A stretch of 64,000 nt of DNA from Paracentrotus lividus (GCA_940671915.1 CALNVZ010003429.1:21990717-22054716), one strand, 5' to 3'; shown: positions 1 to 13,270, numbered from the stretch's first letter. Made by a program: numbers and translations. Notes: generated by a model from the sequence alone, not told the origin.

Positions 1-189
1 CTATGTAAACGGGAACACCCTATGAACATGTAAACTAGTACTAACTTGGAGAGTTGTCTGTATCTGAGCAACTGGATGTAATTGATTTTCTTTTTTTTCC
101 CCCCTTTTTTTAAAATGAGTTTTTGGAAAATGACAGGTTCAGCTTTTCCTTTGTTCTTTTTTGTATTGTTTGTATTTTATTTCTCTCAT

Positions 190-412
190 TCTTTTTTTTT
201 TTTTTGGGGGGGGAGGGGGGGTGAGACAAATTGATTCTTGAAAGGGTGTTGTTCTGGCCCTTCCCCCAAGAAAAAAATAATAAATAAATAAAGATAAAAT
301 AAATAATAATAAAAATAAAAAATAAAAAAATAAAAATAAAAAATAGAAAATAAACAAATACAACGTTTTAAAAAAAATAAAAATAAATAAATAAATAAAT
401 AAAAAAAATTGC
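190..412. repeat. Poly-T/poly-G then A/T-rich simple sequence
   Basis: A run of T, a run of G, then about 130 bp made almost wholly of AAATAAA-type words. Low complexity; the open frames of Phe/Tyr/Leu on the minus strand come from it. Confidence 0.9.
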
Positions 413-1935
413 GAAGCTCTTTGGTTCTATTTTGTTCGTCTTGCATATCTTCATTCCTCATTCATCCTCAAAAGACTTCAGCCTTTGGTATCACAAACTT
501 AAGATCAACTGGACATTAGTCAAATTAAAATGGAATAAGATCCAATTGACGGGATACATACAGCTACGCTTCAACAAAATAAACCGTTGAAACAATTTTC
601 ATCAGGCTTGCTTGTCATCTTGAATGATCATTTATATCAGGGTTTACATTATTTGACTACCGTATTCTTATGATATTTTGACAAAATAAACTTGTAACAA
701 AAAAATAAGTGCAAACTCAGTTGACGTATTTTGAATGAATATCATTTTGATTAACTTACATGAAAATGAACGTATGGGAGAGTTTGGAAGAAAAAATGTG
801 CACTTGTCGATTGCAAATATACCCATAGTTCTGTGAATATACTTCATATATTAAACATTTTTGGTTTTCTATCATAGTGCATGTATATATATTCAAAATG
901 GTTTAGACAGAAAGTTTAACGAAAGTGGGTTTCAATTGTAATTTTTATTCTTGAATGGCGTCCGATTTCAAATCATTACGCACACTCGTACTCGTGTCCA
1001 GCTCAGCGAGCAGACGACATAATATGTGTGACGTATGTACGAGCGTGACCGCATGCAGACCAATCACAGCGCTCCATTTACGGTCGCCGGGTTCTTGGTA
1101 ACCTTCGCCATTTTTTGATAGAAAATATATCTGCATCGTCTTACATCTGCCTCGATCCTGACTGGTACCAAGAATAAATTTCAAAATGGTTTCTTGTGAA
1201 TATTGCTGGAGAGTTAGCGCTCACAATGAGCTAAAAAAATTTGGTAGCTCAGATAGTTAACTTACCTTTTTTTGCCTTTTTTCATCACTTAAAGTGTTCT
1301 TAACCGCGACCAATTTACAAACGTACATTTCGAAATGTTATCCCAATCTAACTCCTTAGATAATGTAAGAAATGGATAATTTGACTATTGAAAAATAATA
1401 TCCAACAAAAATGGTTAAAATCCATGCAGAAATGAGCGATCAGCGCCAGTTTCCATTTACCCCCTTCTGCCTCATGAATATTCATAAAACCGTTTCGGGC
1501 ATGAATACGTTTTTCGTATTATAAGCGTCTTTTCCAAGCGCTGCGGTCTAACTGGAGAGAAGTGCATCATTTCTTAAATATGTTTGAAATTTAAATGCCA
1601 TGACTTCTCTATGACAAACTTCCATATATCCTCAACTTGTTCCTGTGTGCTACGCTGCACATTAATGTTATATGGGGTTGATACAGGCAAACTATTAGTC
1701 ATGCATGATCTTCAAGTGTATACTTTTTTTTGTTTTGTTTGTTTTTTGCTTCTTTAAAGGAACCAATGAAATCTCAAGAAAATAAACAGTTGAATTGGGA
1801 TGAACGAAGTTTCTTTGCTAAGGTCTAATTTAACACATTTTTCTCTTATTAAATTGGCATCTGTGTAATTCTCATTCTCCTTCAGCCTTTAGAGAATTGA
1901 AATCCATACACACATGTATAAGTAGTGATGATTTA

Positions 1936-2437
1936 GGGTGTGTTCAATGTCCAGTTTCAAATTTATATGCCAACATGAATCATGATACAAAACGCAATTA
2001 CAAAACACAAACACTAACGCGACCAGTGGTGCACCGTTCAGTGTCCAAAATTTAAAGCTGATTATATTTCCATCGTCTGTAAATTCCCCGCTTTTAAAAA
2101 AACAAACATCTTCTTCTGTTTTCACTTGCACCGCAAGCTTCCACTGCGAGAGCACATTTAAACATGTTTGAAAACTCAATCCTGTTCAGTGTCGCATTTC
2201 GTTGCAGTCGCGATGCCCAAGGTCGTAAAATTGAAGTTGATTGTGTTTCAAAACGCATCTTTTTTGGCGTTTAAATTTTCCTCCGAATCGAGATTTGAAA
2301 CACGTTTACTTTTACGACCGGCGATGGGGGACGATGAACACACACTTTGTGTCTCTTTATATCAGCGTTTTGTAATTGCGTTTTGTATCATGATTCATGT
2401 TGGCGTATAAATTTGAAACTGGACATTGAACACACTC
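1936..2437. mobile_element. Foldback element family B, copy 1
   Basis: About 500 bp with long inverted ends: GTGTGTTCAATGTCCAGTTT at the left and its complement at the right, followed inward by GCCAACATGAATCATGATAC. Copies lie at 5527-6034 and 19099-19585. The interior has further inverted words (ACGACCGGCGAT, TCGCATTTCGTTGCA). No transposase is present. Target duplications could not be fixed. Short open frames inside are shared with copy 3 because the DNA is shared. Confidence 0.85.
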
Positions 2438-3739
2438 TTATTGATAAAAATGCAAATGCATCCTAAGAAAATGCCATTTTGGGCCTGTGAATAGTGGTCA
2501 TACATTTTCCCTTTGTTAGTTGCCAATTTTGAGGTTTCATTGATTTGAATCTAACTGTTCTATTTCAAGTACCGTTTAAATCTACCTCATCAGAAAAAAA
2601 TTCAACTTTGTTTTTTCTGTTGATGTGTTACATGTAATGCCAAATCATCACAAAAAGGAGACATCTACAATGTATGGTTAAAAAACAAAACAAACAAAAA
2701 ACCAAAAAACTCTGGTCTATTGTCTTATGTATTTCCTGTTGCCCTCAATATTATATCTAGACCATTCACGTATTGTCTATTTTTTGGCATACATGAATTT
2801 TTTTCTAAAAAATAAACAAGTTCTAGAGGCTAACTGTGTTTCCTGTAGATATTTTCCCTGTATATGCAGTAGACAATAGCTTGCTATATTAAAGATGGGA
2901 TTACAATCAATTGTGTTTATTGTGCTTTCATGGAAGCTGAAATGTTTTTGTTTTATTCCTGTTATTTTTAACATTTGTATTTTAGTGTGAAGGTACAGTG
3001 CCATTTGAATGTTACAAGTAGGCCTAATTAACAGGAATTCAAGTTAAAAATAATGAATTAATGGAAAAATCCATGAGAATTGACTCGAACTTCAGACGTG
3101 GGGAGATATTTTTAACACAATCTTTTTTATTAATATGTATTTCAGAAATGAAACTGCATGTTTTCTTAAAGATTATGACATTTTTCATTTTGTAATACTT
3201 TCAGCAATTATGGATAACAAATTTAGGAATGCCTTTTGTTGAAAAGACCCTAAAAAATTAAACTATCTGAAACCAATTTCATCAGGTGAGTTTAGATTTA
3301 AAAATTAGTTAAATTTAACTTTCTGTCATTGGTCAATGATCATGAAAATAAGATGAAAAGAAAACTGATTTGCATAGTAAACTTTCTTATACATGTATGA
3401 GTCAGAAGAAATTTCTTTTGAAGGTTGGCTCATATTTCTGGTCCAAATTGTATTTGAGTGCACTAATGCACAGCAGTCTGTCGATGACGTATGATCCATT
3501 CAAAACCTATACTTTGCTTTAGCCTTGAGCTTTGATTTACTTTGATATTTACGTCATGTAGGCCTACTTATCAAAAGTTCATTGAACTTCTTGATTTCAT
3601 CTTAGTTTTTTAATCTGAGAAGAGAAAAAGAAAATCATTTAATTTATTTTTTTTTTTTTTCATTGCTGGGTAATACACATACATGTACTGACAATTTTCA
3701 ATCTACATGTTTTTTAACAATTCATACCACATTCAAGAT

Positions 3740-4065
3740 TCAGCATCACCAAAGTTTTAAAGCCAACACTAACAAGTAGACTTGTATAGCACCATCTCAA
3801 GTTCTCAACGACTCAATCTGGCCCATTTCCTAAACCAGAATGCAACATTCTGAGCAGTGTAGTCTTGTGATATAAGCCATCTTGAATAATAACCTACTCC
3901 TTTACTGCTCAATTCATTTTTGCCACATTCATTATTAGCCTACCAAGTAGCAAAACAAGTACTTTTCTTCTCAAATCATTTTAGTGTTTTTTTGACTAAA
4001 ATATACTCTACTATGATAGTTCTATCAAAAGGTGTAAGATTGGGCTTTTATAACGTAAGACTAAT
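3740..4065. repeat. Dispersed 325-bp repeat, copy 1
   Basis: From AAAGCCAACACTAACAAGTA to AAAAGGTGTAAGATTGG this matches 16390-16715 in the same orientation with many differences, including the shared core GAGCAGTGTAGTCTTRTRATA. No terminal repeats or coding sequence are visible; family unknown. Confidence 0.75.
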
Positions 4066-4319
4066 TTTTCCTTCTTTTCCCTTCTTTATTTGCTAGCGCT
4101 TAGACAAAAATTGCATGAAGTGCTTTATGAATATAATATCATTATTATACAAGTCAAGACTTGAACCACCCATGAACCTTATATCAAAATAATTACATTT
4201 GTATCCAAGTTGCCCCATACCTTACCTAGTATTTGTTTACATCTGTTTGTTTGCATGGAAACCTTGATAGTAACCTGGTTGTAAGTAAGGTCCCCCTCGT
4301 GAGGTCCGTCGAAAGTACA

Positions 4320-4639
4320 TACCGTGTTTACATTGTGACTGGGCTCTCGTGTCGAATCCTAAGGAAGGGTTCAACACCGCAAAAAGTAAACTTGTAATCG
4401 TGTTTATACAGAGCGAAAAAGTGAGTTCAATATGGCTCCCAGATCATGACCAGAAGTAGAGCGACATCATTAATGTGTGTTGTGATGTATAGCCAAATTC
4501 CACCACTGACCTTAAGGTCATCTAATTCATCGAACTCAGGTCCAGATCACACTGATCCTGTTTACATGACATAAAATTGCTGTGTCAAACACGATTGCCG
4601 TGTCAAACCCCCGAGCCGAGTCATAGTGTAAACACGGTA
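4320..4639. mobile_element. TA-flanked foldback element family G, copy 1
   Basis: Ends are TACCGTGTTTACATTGTGAC and the complement of TACCGTGTTTACACTATGAC, with TA at each outer edge as a possible target duplication. About 320 bp, no coding capacity. It matches 9803-10204 in inverted orientation. TA targets are typical of Tc1/mariner-type elements, but the class is inference. Confidence 0.8.
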
Positions 4640-5439
4640 TATCTAGCAGGAAGTGCTCCCTCGTTTGGCTATCTACCTTTAGATACCTGTACCTCCCATG
4701 GAAACTAAGTAACTTGTCTTAGGATGATGCCGAGACATGATAAATCCAGACATCACTCAAATACATGAACTTGAAGTCTGTAACGGGTTGTTGATATATT
4801 GGATGAAGGGGGAGGGGGGGGGGGGGTTTGGCGTCGATGAACTGTTGATGTATTTGAATGAAGAGGGGTGGGGGTAGATGATATTACTTTGGATTAAAGT
4901 ACATTTTGTAGGAGATGTGCTGAAGAGGTGACAAAAATTTTGCTCCTGCAACAATTGCTTTAGGCTTTATTTGTCTAAGATGAAGGATTACGGGTTGGGT
5001 TGTAATAGGATTTTATGTTAGAGGCGTAGTGTGTTAGTTTTAGGTAGGGTATAATGTAAATCAAGGGCTAAAGCTGGTCATTCAATAACATGTTACCCAG
5101 GACGTAAGAGGGGCATATGTCCCTGCGTGTGCTATATAGAATTTACAGGGGAGCAAATAGCATGGGATCTAAATTCTTTTGAAGATGAAAACTGAGAGAA
5201 TGAGAAGCCTCAGGGAAGGGAAGATGAGTAATGCAAAAAAAAAAAAAAAAAAAAACTCTTGATAGAACCTTCTTTCTTTCATAATTAATTCTCATACTCT
5301 AACTTTTTTCTCAGCCACTGTCCCAAAACCCCCAAACAAGTCATTATGAGCGAAGCCAAACCCTGGCTAATTCAATCCAGTCACACAGTCAAACAGAATC
5401 CGAACCGACAATTGCCTTATCATACATGATAACGTTAAA

Positions 5440-6107
5440 AGTTGTATCTCACTTCCCGGAGACATCTCCGAGACTCTAAGATTCTGAGACATCTCCACAG
5501 ACTTCAAGACATCTCAAAGCATCTAAGATGGTGTTCAATGTCCAGTTTCAAATTTTATACGCCAACATGAATCATGATACAAAACGCAATCACAAAACTC
5601 AAACACAAACGCGATCAACGGTACACCGTTCAGATGTCCAAAATTTAAACGTGTTTATACGTTGATCGTCTTAAATTCCCCACTCTCAAAAAACAAATAT
5701 CTTCTCCTTTTTTCAATTGCACCGGAAGCTTCCATTGCGAGAGCACATTTAAACACGTTTGAAAACTCAATCCTGGTTCAATGTCGCATTTCGTTGCAAT
5801 CGCGATGCTCAAGGTCGTAAAATTTAACGATTGCGTTTGTAAACGCATCTTTTTCGCGTTTAAATTTTCGGCGTTTAAATTTAATTGAGATTTTGAAACA
5901 CGTTTATTTTTACGACCGGCGATTGGGGGACAATGAACACCCTTTGTTTTTCTTTATATCAGCGTTTTGTGTTTGCGTTTTGTATCATGATTCATGTTGG
6001 CGTATAAATTTGAAAGTGGACATTGAACACACTCTTAGACTCACGAGACGTGTGTGACTAGTTTCAAAACCATCTCAAACCTGTCTCATGGCAAGTTAGT
6101 TACCACA
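5440..6107. mobile_element. Foldback element family H, copy 2, interrupted by family B
   Basis: Left end GTTGTATCTCACTTCCCGGA and right end complementary to GTGGTAACTAACTTGCCATG, with repeated GAGACATCT words between. It resembles the element at 15108-15420. Its middle is occupied by a complete family B element (5527-6034), so H was here first. Confidence 0.7.
5527..6034. mobile_element. Foldback element family B, copy 2, nested in H
   Basis: Same inverted ends as copy 1 (GTTCAATGTCCAGTTTCAAA and complement). The left flank is CTAAGA and the right flank is TTAGA, so the insertion edge is near-palindromic and a target duplication cannot be read with confidence. Confidence 0.85.
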
Positions 6108-6534
6108 TCTAGTAGTGTCCATGGTTACCACCAGTATGTTACATTCAGGTTGACATGGGGCCTGCTATTGTGACTGAAATTGATCGGTGTGCTAGCTAAT
6201 CGGTTTGTTCATTTCCTGGTAGTAGCAGATGTATGGTCAGACCCACAGGGACGACCAGTTCATTCAGAGGCTAGAGCTAGCCAACTATCAGGTGGTAATC
6301 ACATGTCATTTACTATAATAAACTTATTATTGTTATTATAGTCATTGTTATTATTATAGTCATTGTTATTATTATTATTGTGTTCAACTTAAATCTAAAT
6401 GCAAAATCCTCCAAAACTTTTAAATCAAAGTTGAAAACTATTCCTCATTTAGTAAGGCTAATTTAGAACTGTCTTTGTATCACCTTTATCTGTCTTTATG
6501 CACCATATTTACGTATCATTTTATTTCTTTTAAT

Positions 6535-6650
6535 TACCCCTGGACAACTACCCCCGCCAGAAATCTACCCCCTAACTCTACACCTAACCCTATGTCTTGG
6601 GGTAGTTGTCCTGGGGGTAATTGTAGAGCGGGTAGTTGTCCTGATACGAT
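6535..6650. repeat. Short foldback with GGACAACTACCCCC arms, copy 1
   Basis: CTGGACAACTACCCCC is followed by CTAACTCTACACCTAACCC and then the inverted GGGGTAGTTGTCC twice. A related copy lies at 28150-28242. Too short to code. Confidence 0.7.
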
Positions 6651-6894
6651 GATATACATGTACATGCACATCTATAAAACAATGTAGAAACACCCTTATT
6701 TGCTTAATACAGTTAAAACAACTTATCGCCAGTACTGCGTATTGCCCTGTTTTCTTTGACAAAATTACCCGGAAATCCAATGTATTCTGTCCCGGACACA
6801 GCATGTATCAAATGTGTGGAAGTCACACGACCCGCTGTCGTTATCAGCACCAAATTATGATTGTTTGACTGGAAGTTGCTGGTATATGACAGAT

Positions 6895-7165
6895 GTTGCT
6901 ACATCAGAAAGTAGTTTTGAAACAGCCCGCTATTTGTGATCAAATTAAGTAGCAGAGAATATTAGGTTTTTCCTCTCGATTAGCGCACTAAATTGCACAA
7001 AATGTCAGACCATTGTGTTGGGCTTATTTTGGGCGATGTCAGAAAGTAGTTTTGATACAGTCTGCTATTTGTGGTCCTATGAATTAGCCACGTCAGAGAA
7101 TATGGATTTGTTTCTTCTTGAATAGTGTGCTAAATTGCACAAAATGTCAGATCACATTGTCTTGG
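6895..7165. repeat. Tandem duplication, about 135 bp x 2
   Basis: Two diverged units share GTCAGAAAGTAGTTTTGA, GCTATTTGTGGTC-like and CTAAATTGCACAAAATGTCA. Confidence 0.8.
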
Positions 7166-7654
7166 GCCTATATTTACAGAAAACAGGAGGTTTATGAAAA
7201 TTTGTAAAACCGCACGTAGACCATACCAGGCTTCAGCTCGAAGTAAGTTATAAAATTCAACTTTAGTGTGATCTGGCATCACTTTCACACTTCAGCTGAC
7301 CCAACGTGAAGAGCGCTATTTGATTATTTAGTCTAATGATGCACCACCTTGGGATCAGGGTAGGTGGTTATAATAGAGGATATACATGGAGGTATAATAT
7401 CTTGCCATATTGTGAAAAGTGAGTGGCATGTTCAACAGATGTCATTTACCCATTAGGTTTTAATGGAGTAAGAAAGTAGTTTATGGAATTCTTTCAAAGA
7501 AGGTCAAATTATCTTGGAGATGTGCTGATCTGTGGAGGATCGTTCTTCAAGAATCATTTGATTGCAGATATTTTTAAAAGTCTCGCGTTTCATTTGATTT
7601 CAATAATGTGTTTGATCAACAAATGAAACGAGCTGAAAAGAACTAAACGTAAGG

Positions 7655-7975
7655 AAGTTTTAATGTGCCATTGGATCCTTTGCGGACTTTATATGGAGGG
7701 TGATATTGGTGTTTCAAACATGTTATATTGATATAAGTTTGATTACTAAAGATTTTGTTTTTCATCTGATGTCGAGGATGTTTATATGTGTGATCTAAGA
7801 ATTAAAGAAGCCTGATTTATCTATTGGATCCTTTGCCGACTTTGTTTTGAAGATACTGTGTATCAAGCATGTTGGGGATGTGAGTTTAATTGCCAAAGGT
7901 TTTGTTTTTCGTCTCATGCCGAGGATGTTTATATGTGTGATCTACAAATTAAAGAAGCTGGATTTATAACACCTG
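7655..7975. repeat. Tandem duplication, 153 bp x 2
   Basis: Units start around TTGGATCCTTTGC and end in GAGGATGTTTATATGTGTGA plus ATTAAAGAAGC. A 76-residue open frame at 7858-8088 lies in the second unit; I do not regard it as a gene. Confidence 0.8.
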
Positions 7976-9802
7976 ATACCCGGAAATGTGGACTCTTTAA
8001 TTGTCAGATCCATGATGTTCTTAGCCACTTGTTCATCATTAAAAATGCTAAGTATGTTGTTTTCCTCATCAGTTTTTGTTTAATATAAACCAAGTCATAA
8101 AGTGGTTCGTAAAGTATGGATATTTTATTTTTTTATTTTTTTTCATTTTTGCCATTGTCAACAAAATATCATAAATAGAATAAAAACACCATCACTTGCA
8201 ACTGAAGGAAAATAAACATGTTTTTCTGAATATATTTCTTTCAGTTGCAAAAATTGCTGTCTGGCCTCTTAATAATGACGATGATGATGAAGTGAATGTA
8301 TTGGCTTTATAGAATTATCTGAGAGATCCAAAGCTCACACAAACATTTCTTAAGAAAAAGAAGATATTAAAAATACCAACTTAAAGTGGCATTGAAAAAC
8401 AGCTTTTATTTTCCTGTTTCAAAAAAGTACAAAAAACTTACAATGTAAGTAAGTAAGTGACTTATCATTTTGTGGATATGAAGTGGATATGAAGTTCAAA
8501 TTATTAGATCAAAGAAAACAAAATTAAGAAAGTCCCACATTGTGTAACTGCCATCCTATATACTTTTTACTGTGATATCCAACTATTTTCCTGTTATTTT
8601 AAAAAATATTGTTGTTTGACTTTCTCCTCCTTTCCCCATCAGTCAGATGTACATGTACATGTAGGCCTACATGAAGACCATAAAACTGCAAAGTTTATTT
8701 TCATGTAGTTATGGAAAGTGCATGTCATAAAATGTGAATTAGCTAGGAATGTTCAACAGTTTATATAAAAGAGTATATTGTAAAGCTAATGTAAATAAAC
8801 TCATTCAACAGGAAAGCATTGTACATGTATTATAGGATGTCCCCAAAAGCATTAACCCAGACAAATGTTTCCTGTTCATTTGATTAAATGTCAAACAGAA
8901 AATAATAACAGTGTGGATATATCACAATATTTTTTAAGCAAATGTTATGATGGTTTTGATTCCTTTTTTGTTTCTGATTACCACATCAAAGTATTTCATT
9001 TGATATCAACAAACTTCTGGTAATTTTATTGAAATAAATCAAGCTTTAATGAAATGTTTTGATTGAAATCAAATATATATGATTGCTTGTTAAAACTTTT
9101 TCCTCAACTTTTAAATCAATATGTGTCATAACAATCCTACGTATAGGCCAGGATGTTTGTTGGCCACTGTGTTTATGTACCCTAAAAACACACCCACATT
9201 GAAAACCAAATGTTATGGTTGAGTCGGCATAAACTTTGCCAAACCCTAAGAAGGCCTGGTCAATTCTCTTATATTTTATCCTGAATATTTCCTTTTAATA
9301 GAAAAGGTAAATTTTGTGGTTCAATGTCCTATACGTCGGAAGAGAAAATTGGCTTTGCTTTATTCTTCATTTGAATCTTTTAATTTCATAATTACATTGA
9401 AATTGCATTTTTTTAAAATATATATTCACCTGTTATTGTTTCTTATTTCTCTATTTGTGTTTCTTTCTTTTTTTCTTCTTCTCATTTCATATTTCTTTTG
9501 TTTTTCCCTTTCCCCCTTTCTGTTAATCTTTCTCTGATATATTTCCTTCTGAATTGATTGTTGTTTTTCCATCTTTATCATTCTACTTTATCATATTATT
9601 TTTCATTTCATGTATCTTTGCTTTTCTTTTTAAGTTAATTGTTCCCCTATATGTATGATGTATTATGAAATATGAAATATTAATGTTTAAACCCACTTTC
9701 ATGCTCTGAACCCTACTATTGTATTTTTTAAATTTTACTCAAAGCATCAGAATAATTTTTAAGAAATATTCTCCTGTACGTGACTGGAAAGGTTAACACT
9801 AT

Positions 9803-10204
9803 TACCTCGTTTACACTGTGACTCGGGTCGCGGCAATCGTGCTCGACACGGCAATTTTATGCCATGTAAACGGGATCAGTGTGATCCGCGACCCGGGTTC
9901 GACACGCCTTTTTTGCTCCGCCAGAATCGTAGGTTTCGATCCGGGAGGCGGGTTCGACACGGCAATTTTTATGTGTGTAAACAGAAAGCCGTGTCGAAGT
10001 CGATGACCTTGAGGTCAGATATGGAATTTGGCTATACATCGCAACACACATTAATGACGTCCCTTACTTCCGGTCATGATCTGGGAGCCGTGTTGAACTC
10101 GCCTTTTTTGTTTTGTATAAACATGATCACAGGTTCACTCTTTGCAGTGTCGAACCCTTCTCGTGGATTCGACACGAGAGCCGAGTCTCAATGTAAACGC
10201 GGTA
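9803..10204. mobile_element. TA-flanked foldback element family G, copy 2
   Basis: About 400 bp, ends TACCTCGTTTACACTGTGAC and complement of TACCGCGTTTACATTGAGAC. Inside are several CGACACGGCAATTTT and TTCGACACG words in both orientations. GC content is higher than in the surrounding intron. A 133-residue open frame at 9859-10260 crosses the element edge and is not a gene. Confidence 0.82.
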
Positions 10205-10340
10205 TATGTATGAACTTTCAAATGAGGGTTTCTTTTGTTTTCAGTATGTCTGCCATTTAGCCTTTTCTCTATACTTTCAGAAAACATGCCCTGTGATGTT
10301 TGCTTTTATAGTGAGTCAGAAACTTGTTCAACATTTGCTT

Positions 10341-10526
10341 AACTGTATAAGCCAATATTTTCACGATTTTGAACTTGTTTGGAAAATTAGCAAGTGGATA
10401 ATTTCGTGATTTTTGTAACATTTTTATTACTATAAATAGCATTATGTTGAAGTGGAAATTTTCGCAAATATGGACCCACAAAATTCTCGAAAATATAACC
10501 ACCGCAAAAATAACCACTTACAGTAG
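10341..10526. mobile_element. Probable ACTGTA-ended foldback element
   Basis: Begins AACTGTATAAG and ends CTTACAGTAG, with matching inner words (AATATTTTCACGA against TTCTCGAAAATAT and GCAAAAATAACCACTT). Similar TACTGTA ends occur at 54918-55150. No coding sequence. Confidence 0.5.
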
Positions 10527-11149
10527 TTTAGGAACCACATTTTTGATGGTTCATTCTGAAACATGAATAGTTTTCTTTTGTATAGTTATATTTTTTTTTT
10601 TAAATACAAAACTAGTGGAAATATGTTTGCACAGTGATTTCTTCAAATAAAAATCATTAAAACTCCATCTATCAAACTAATCTTATGACAACATGCTGTT
10701 ATTTAGAAAATTATTACTCAATTGTTTTTAACCTTGAACTTAAACAATCAAGCATCAATTTGACCACAGTGTTTAATTGTTGGTTTTATATATTTCCGAA
10801 AAAATATATCAATTGGTTTGCACTTTGCAGTCATTATTACTTCAACAAAAAAAAAATGCAAAATTATTTTCCTTAAAACTTGTCCTAACTTGGTACAAAT
10901 TGCACTAATGATGAGAGGGGAAAAGGCAGGAAAATGAGGGGAAAACCCCTTATTCTGATGTTTATATGATACACTTTTAAAAAAATCACTACAACCCATC
11001 ATTGAAATTAAATGTAAACCCTTTTTGGTTTCAACAGCCATGTGCATATGAATAATGACATTTAAAAACTTTCGAAAGCTTATTAATTCTATTTCAAGAA
11101 TATTTCTGTCAAAGATATGTCAAAACAAATGAAATGATTATTCTAATTG

Positions 11150-11850
11150 ATCATGTCATACCTTTAGCAAGACATCATACTGCAAAGACTCATGAGTCAA
11201 GGTGTTCCTACAAAAATGTATCTGTTCACAAGAACAGATAGTGAAATGATGGCAAATATATATATATATATAAATTCCTTTTAAAAAACTACCATTATGT
11301 CTTAATTGGTATTTTAAGAATACTTCTCTCCAAAAAAATTTAATAGCATAAAAAAAAATAACCCCAAACGTTAAATGTGATAGATTATTTTAAATGTTTC
11401 CTGTACATCAGTAACAAGACTCGTGAGGCAAGGTCTTCATATGTGTTCACAAGAATATATATTAACATGATGGCAAATGTAAAATTTAATAAATTCCTTT
11501 TCAATTGGTATTGTAAGAATACCGCTCTTAGAAACATATAAAAGTTTTTAAAAAGAATTACCACCAAAACACTGAAGTGATATATTATTTTAAATGTTTC
11601 CTCTGTTGGCCTGTCATTAACAAGACTCGCGAGGCAAGGTCTTCATATTTGTTCACAAAAATATATAGTAAAATGATGGCAAAATGTAAATAAACCCCTT
11701 TTCAAAAGCTATGTCTTAATTGGTAATTTAAGAATATAATCACTCTTATCTTGGAAACATATAAAAGTTTTGAAAAAATATCCCCGAAACATTGAAGTGA
11801 TATATTATTCTAATTGTTTCCTGTATACTATTAACAACCAGTTAAATCAT
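11150..11850. repeat. Tandem array, about 210 bp x 3-4
   Basis: Units share AACAAGACTCGYGAGGCAAG, TTCACAARAATATAT, ATGATGGCAAATGTAAA and TTTTAAATGTTTCCT. The copies differ at many sites and in length, so the array is not recent. Confidence 0.85.
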
Positions 11851-12136
11851 AAACAGAGATTACTGAAGCCAATCCTTTGGATATGTTGTTTAACCGGGTA
11901 AATGTTGTCTGGGTAATTCCCTTTCTTGGAACTACAAACAAATCATGCAGAAACTTTGTAAACATATTAATGATCTCTTAATGATTTTTTTTTTCTCTGT
12001 TAAGGGGTGTACACCAGGAAATGAATATGATATTATAGAATTATTTTTGTTTGCTACAAGTTGGGTTTAATTCTCCACAGTTTCTGTCTACAATTGTTGT
12101 TAAACACTCTTGTTACCCTCTCAATTTCTTGGTGGC

Positions 12137-12214
12137 TTAACCCATTTGACGAGAACCGGGTACTTTCTGTATAAACCCTATGGGAAGGAGAGAGTTTAGT
12201 CTTCAAGGGGTTAA
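12137..12214. mobile_element. Tiny TTAA-flanked foldback
   Basis: TTAACCCATTTGACGA at the left and TTCAAGGGGTTAA at the right, 78 bp. A similar one lies at 43975-44067. TTAA duplication is typical of piggyBac-type insertion, but the short arms make this tentative. Confidence 0.45.
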
Positions 12215-12389
12215 TAGTGTAACAGATGTCATTTATACAGGTGGATTAAGTCTTGGTATCGTTGGTAAACTTAAGCTTTGTGAAAGCGAAAGCGATCTTC
12301 TGAAACTTGTCAATATGGCCAAAGTTGATAATCTATTTTTGATTGTTTGATCTGTTTATAAGCACAAGCTTGAAGTGGATGAAGTTTTA

Positions 12390-13260
12390 AATTTGGAAGG
12401 CTCTCTAAGCAAAGTTGAGCAAAGAGGAACACCAGACGGATATATCTTTCTTGTTGACAGTTTCTTCAGAGTGGTAGCGATGATTTGGACACCTGTAGGA
12501 TAGATTTTGCCCACAAGGATTGCATCTTTCTATTATTCTTGTAGACAGAATTTGGATAGGTTTTGTTTGTGGTGGGTGAAAAATTTGAACTTGATTTTAT
12601 AGTCTGAAAACTAGAAGGCTTTCTTGGGCAAATTTGATGATAAAGGAATGCAAGATAGACGTATCTTTCTTCTGGAAAGTGTCTGCTGAGTGGTGGTGAT
12701 GACTTGGACACCTACCGGAATAGACTTTGCCTTCCATGCTTTCATTTTTATATCGTTCTTGTAGACAAAGCTTAGACATTTTTCTCTTGGTCCAGTTGGT
12801 GGATGAAAAAATTTGAACTTCATTTTTTTTAGTCTGAATACTGGAAAAATCTTGTAGTCAAAGTTGATGAGAAAGAACGAAAGACGGACATGCCTTTCTT
12901 GTTGAAAGTTCTGCAGAGTGGTAGCGATGACTTGGACACCTAATGGAATGGACTTTACCCCTAAGGCTTTCATAAAACTCTGGTAGACAGATCTTGTATA
13001 TTAAAGTGGATCGAGTTTAAAAACTGATGGGAGGCTCTCTTTGTCAACATTAATGAGAGAAAAAATCAAGACAGAAGTATTCTCTTTTACTTGTGTCTGT
13101 GAGTGTGATGGTATTGATGCCTTGGACACCTAATGGAACAGACTTTACACCCAATGCTTTCATTTTGCTACCATTCTGGTAAACAACGCATCAACATTTT
13201 TCTCTTGGGGGATGAAAATTTGACATTGCCAGACAGTGAATCATATTTGGAGTCTAGCTG
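12390..13260. repeat. Tandem array, about 185-230 bp x 4, just before the first FAK exon
   Basis: Units carry GATGACTTGGACACCTAATG, GACTTTRCCC and a CTGGTAGACA word. The last partial unit ends within about 15 bp of the exon at 13271, and the pyrimidine tract of the acceptor follows directly. Minus-strand open frames here repeat the peptide KSIPxGVQVIxTT because the DNA repeats; I see no sign of a gene. Confidence 0.85.
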
Positions 13261-13270
13261 TCTTTCTCAG

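Larger units (their letters stand above)
1..13270. other. Intron or upstream sequence of FAK, no exon found
   Basis: I looked for the last FERM-domain exons here and saw none. The stretch is AT-rich and holds several foldback elements, two or more tandem arrays, a dispersed 325-bp repeat, a polypurine/A-rich low-complexity run at 190-410 and poly-G at 4808-4827. Open frames in it are short and lie in repeats. The part between 2440 and 3740 and that between 8000 and 9800 show nothing recognisable. Confidence 0.6.

Noticed and set aside
9859-10260. 133-residue open frame
   Set aside because: Lies over a TA-flanked foldback element and crosses its edge.
12466-12973. Overlapping minus-strand frames with repeated KSIPxGVQVI peptide
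   Set aside because: The peptide repeats because the DNA is a tandem array; frames are in different phases and lack conservation of start or stop.
1-13270. Search for FERM-domain exons
   Set aside because: No segment resembling the FERM C-terminal sequence with matching splice sites was found; presumed upstream of the window.
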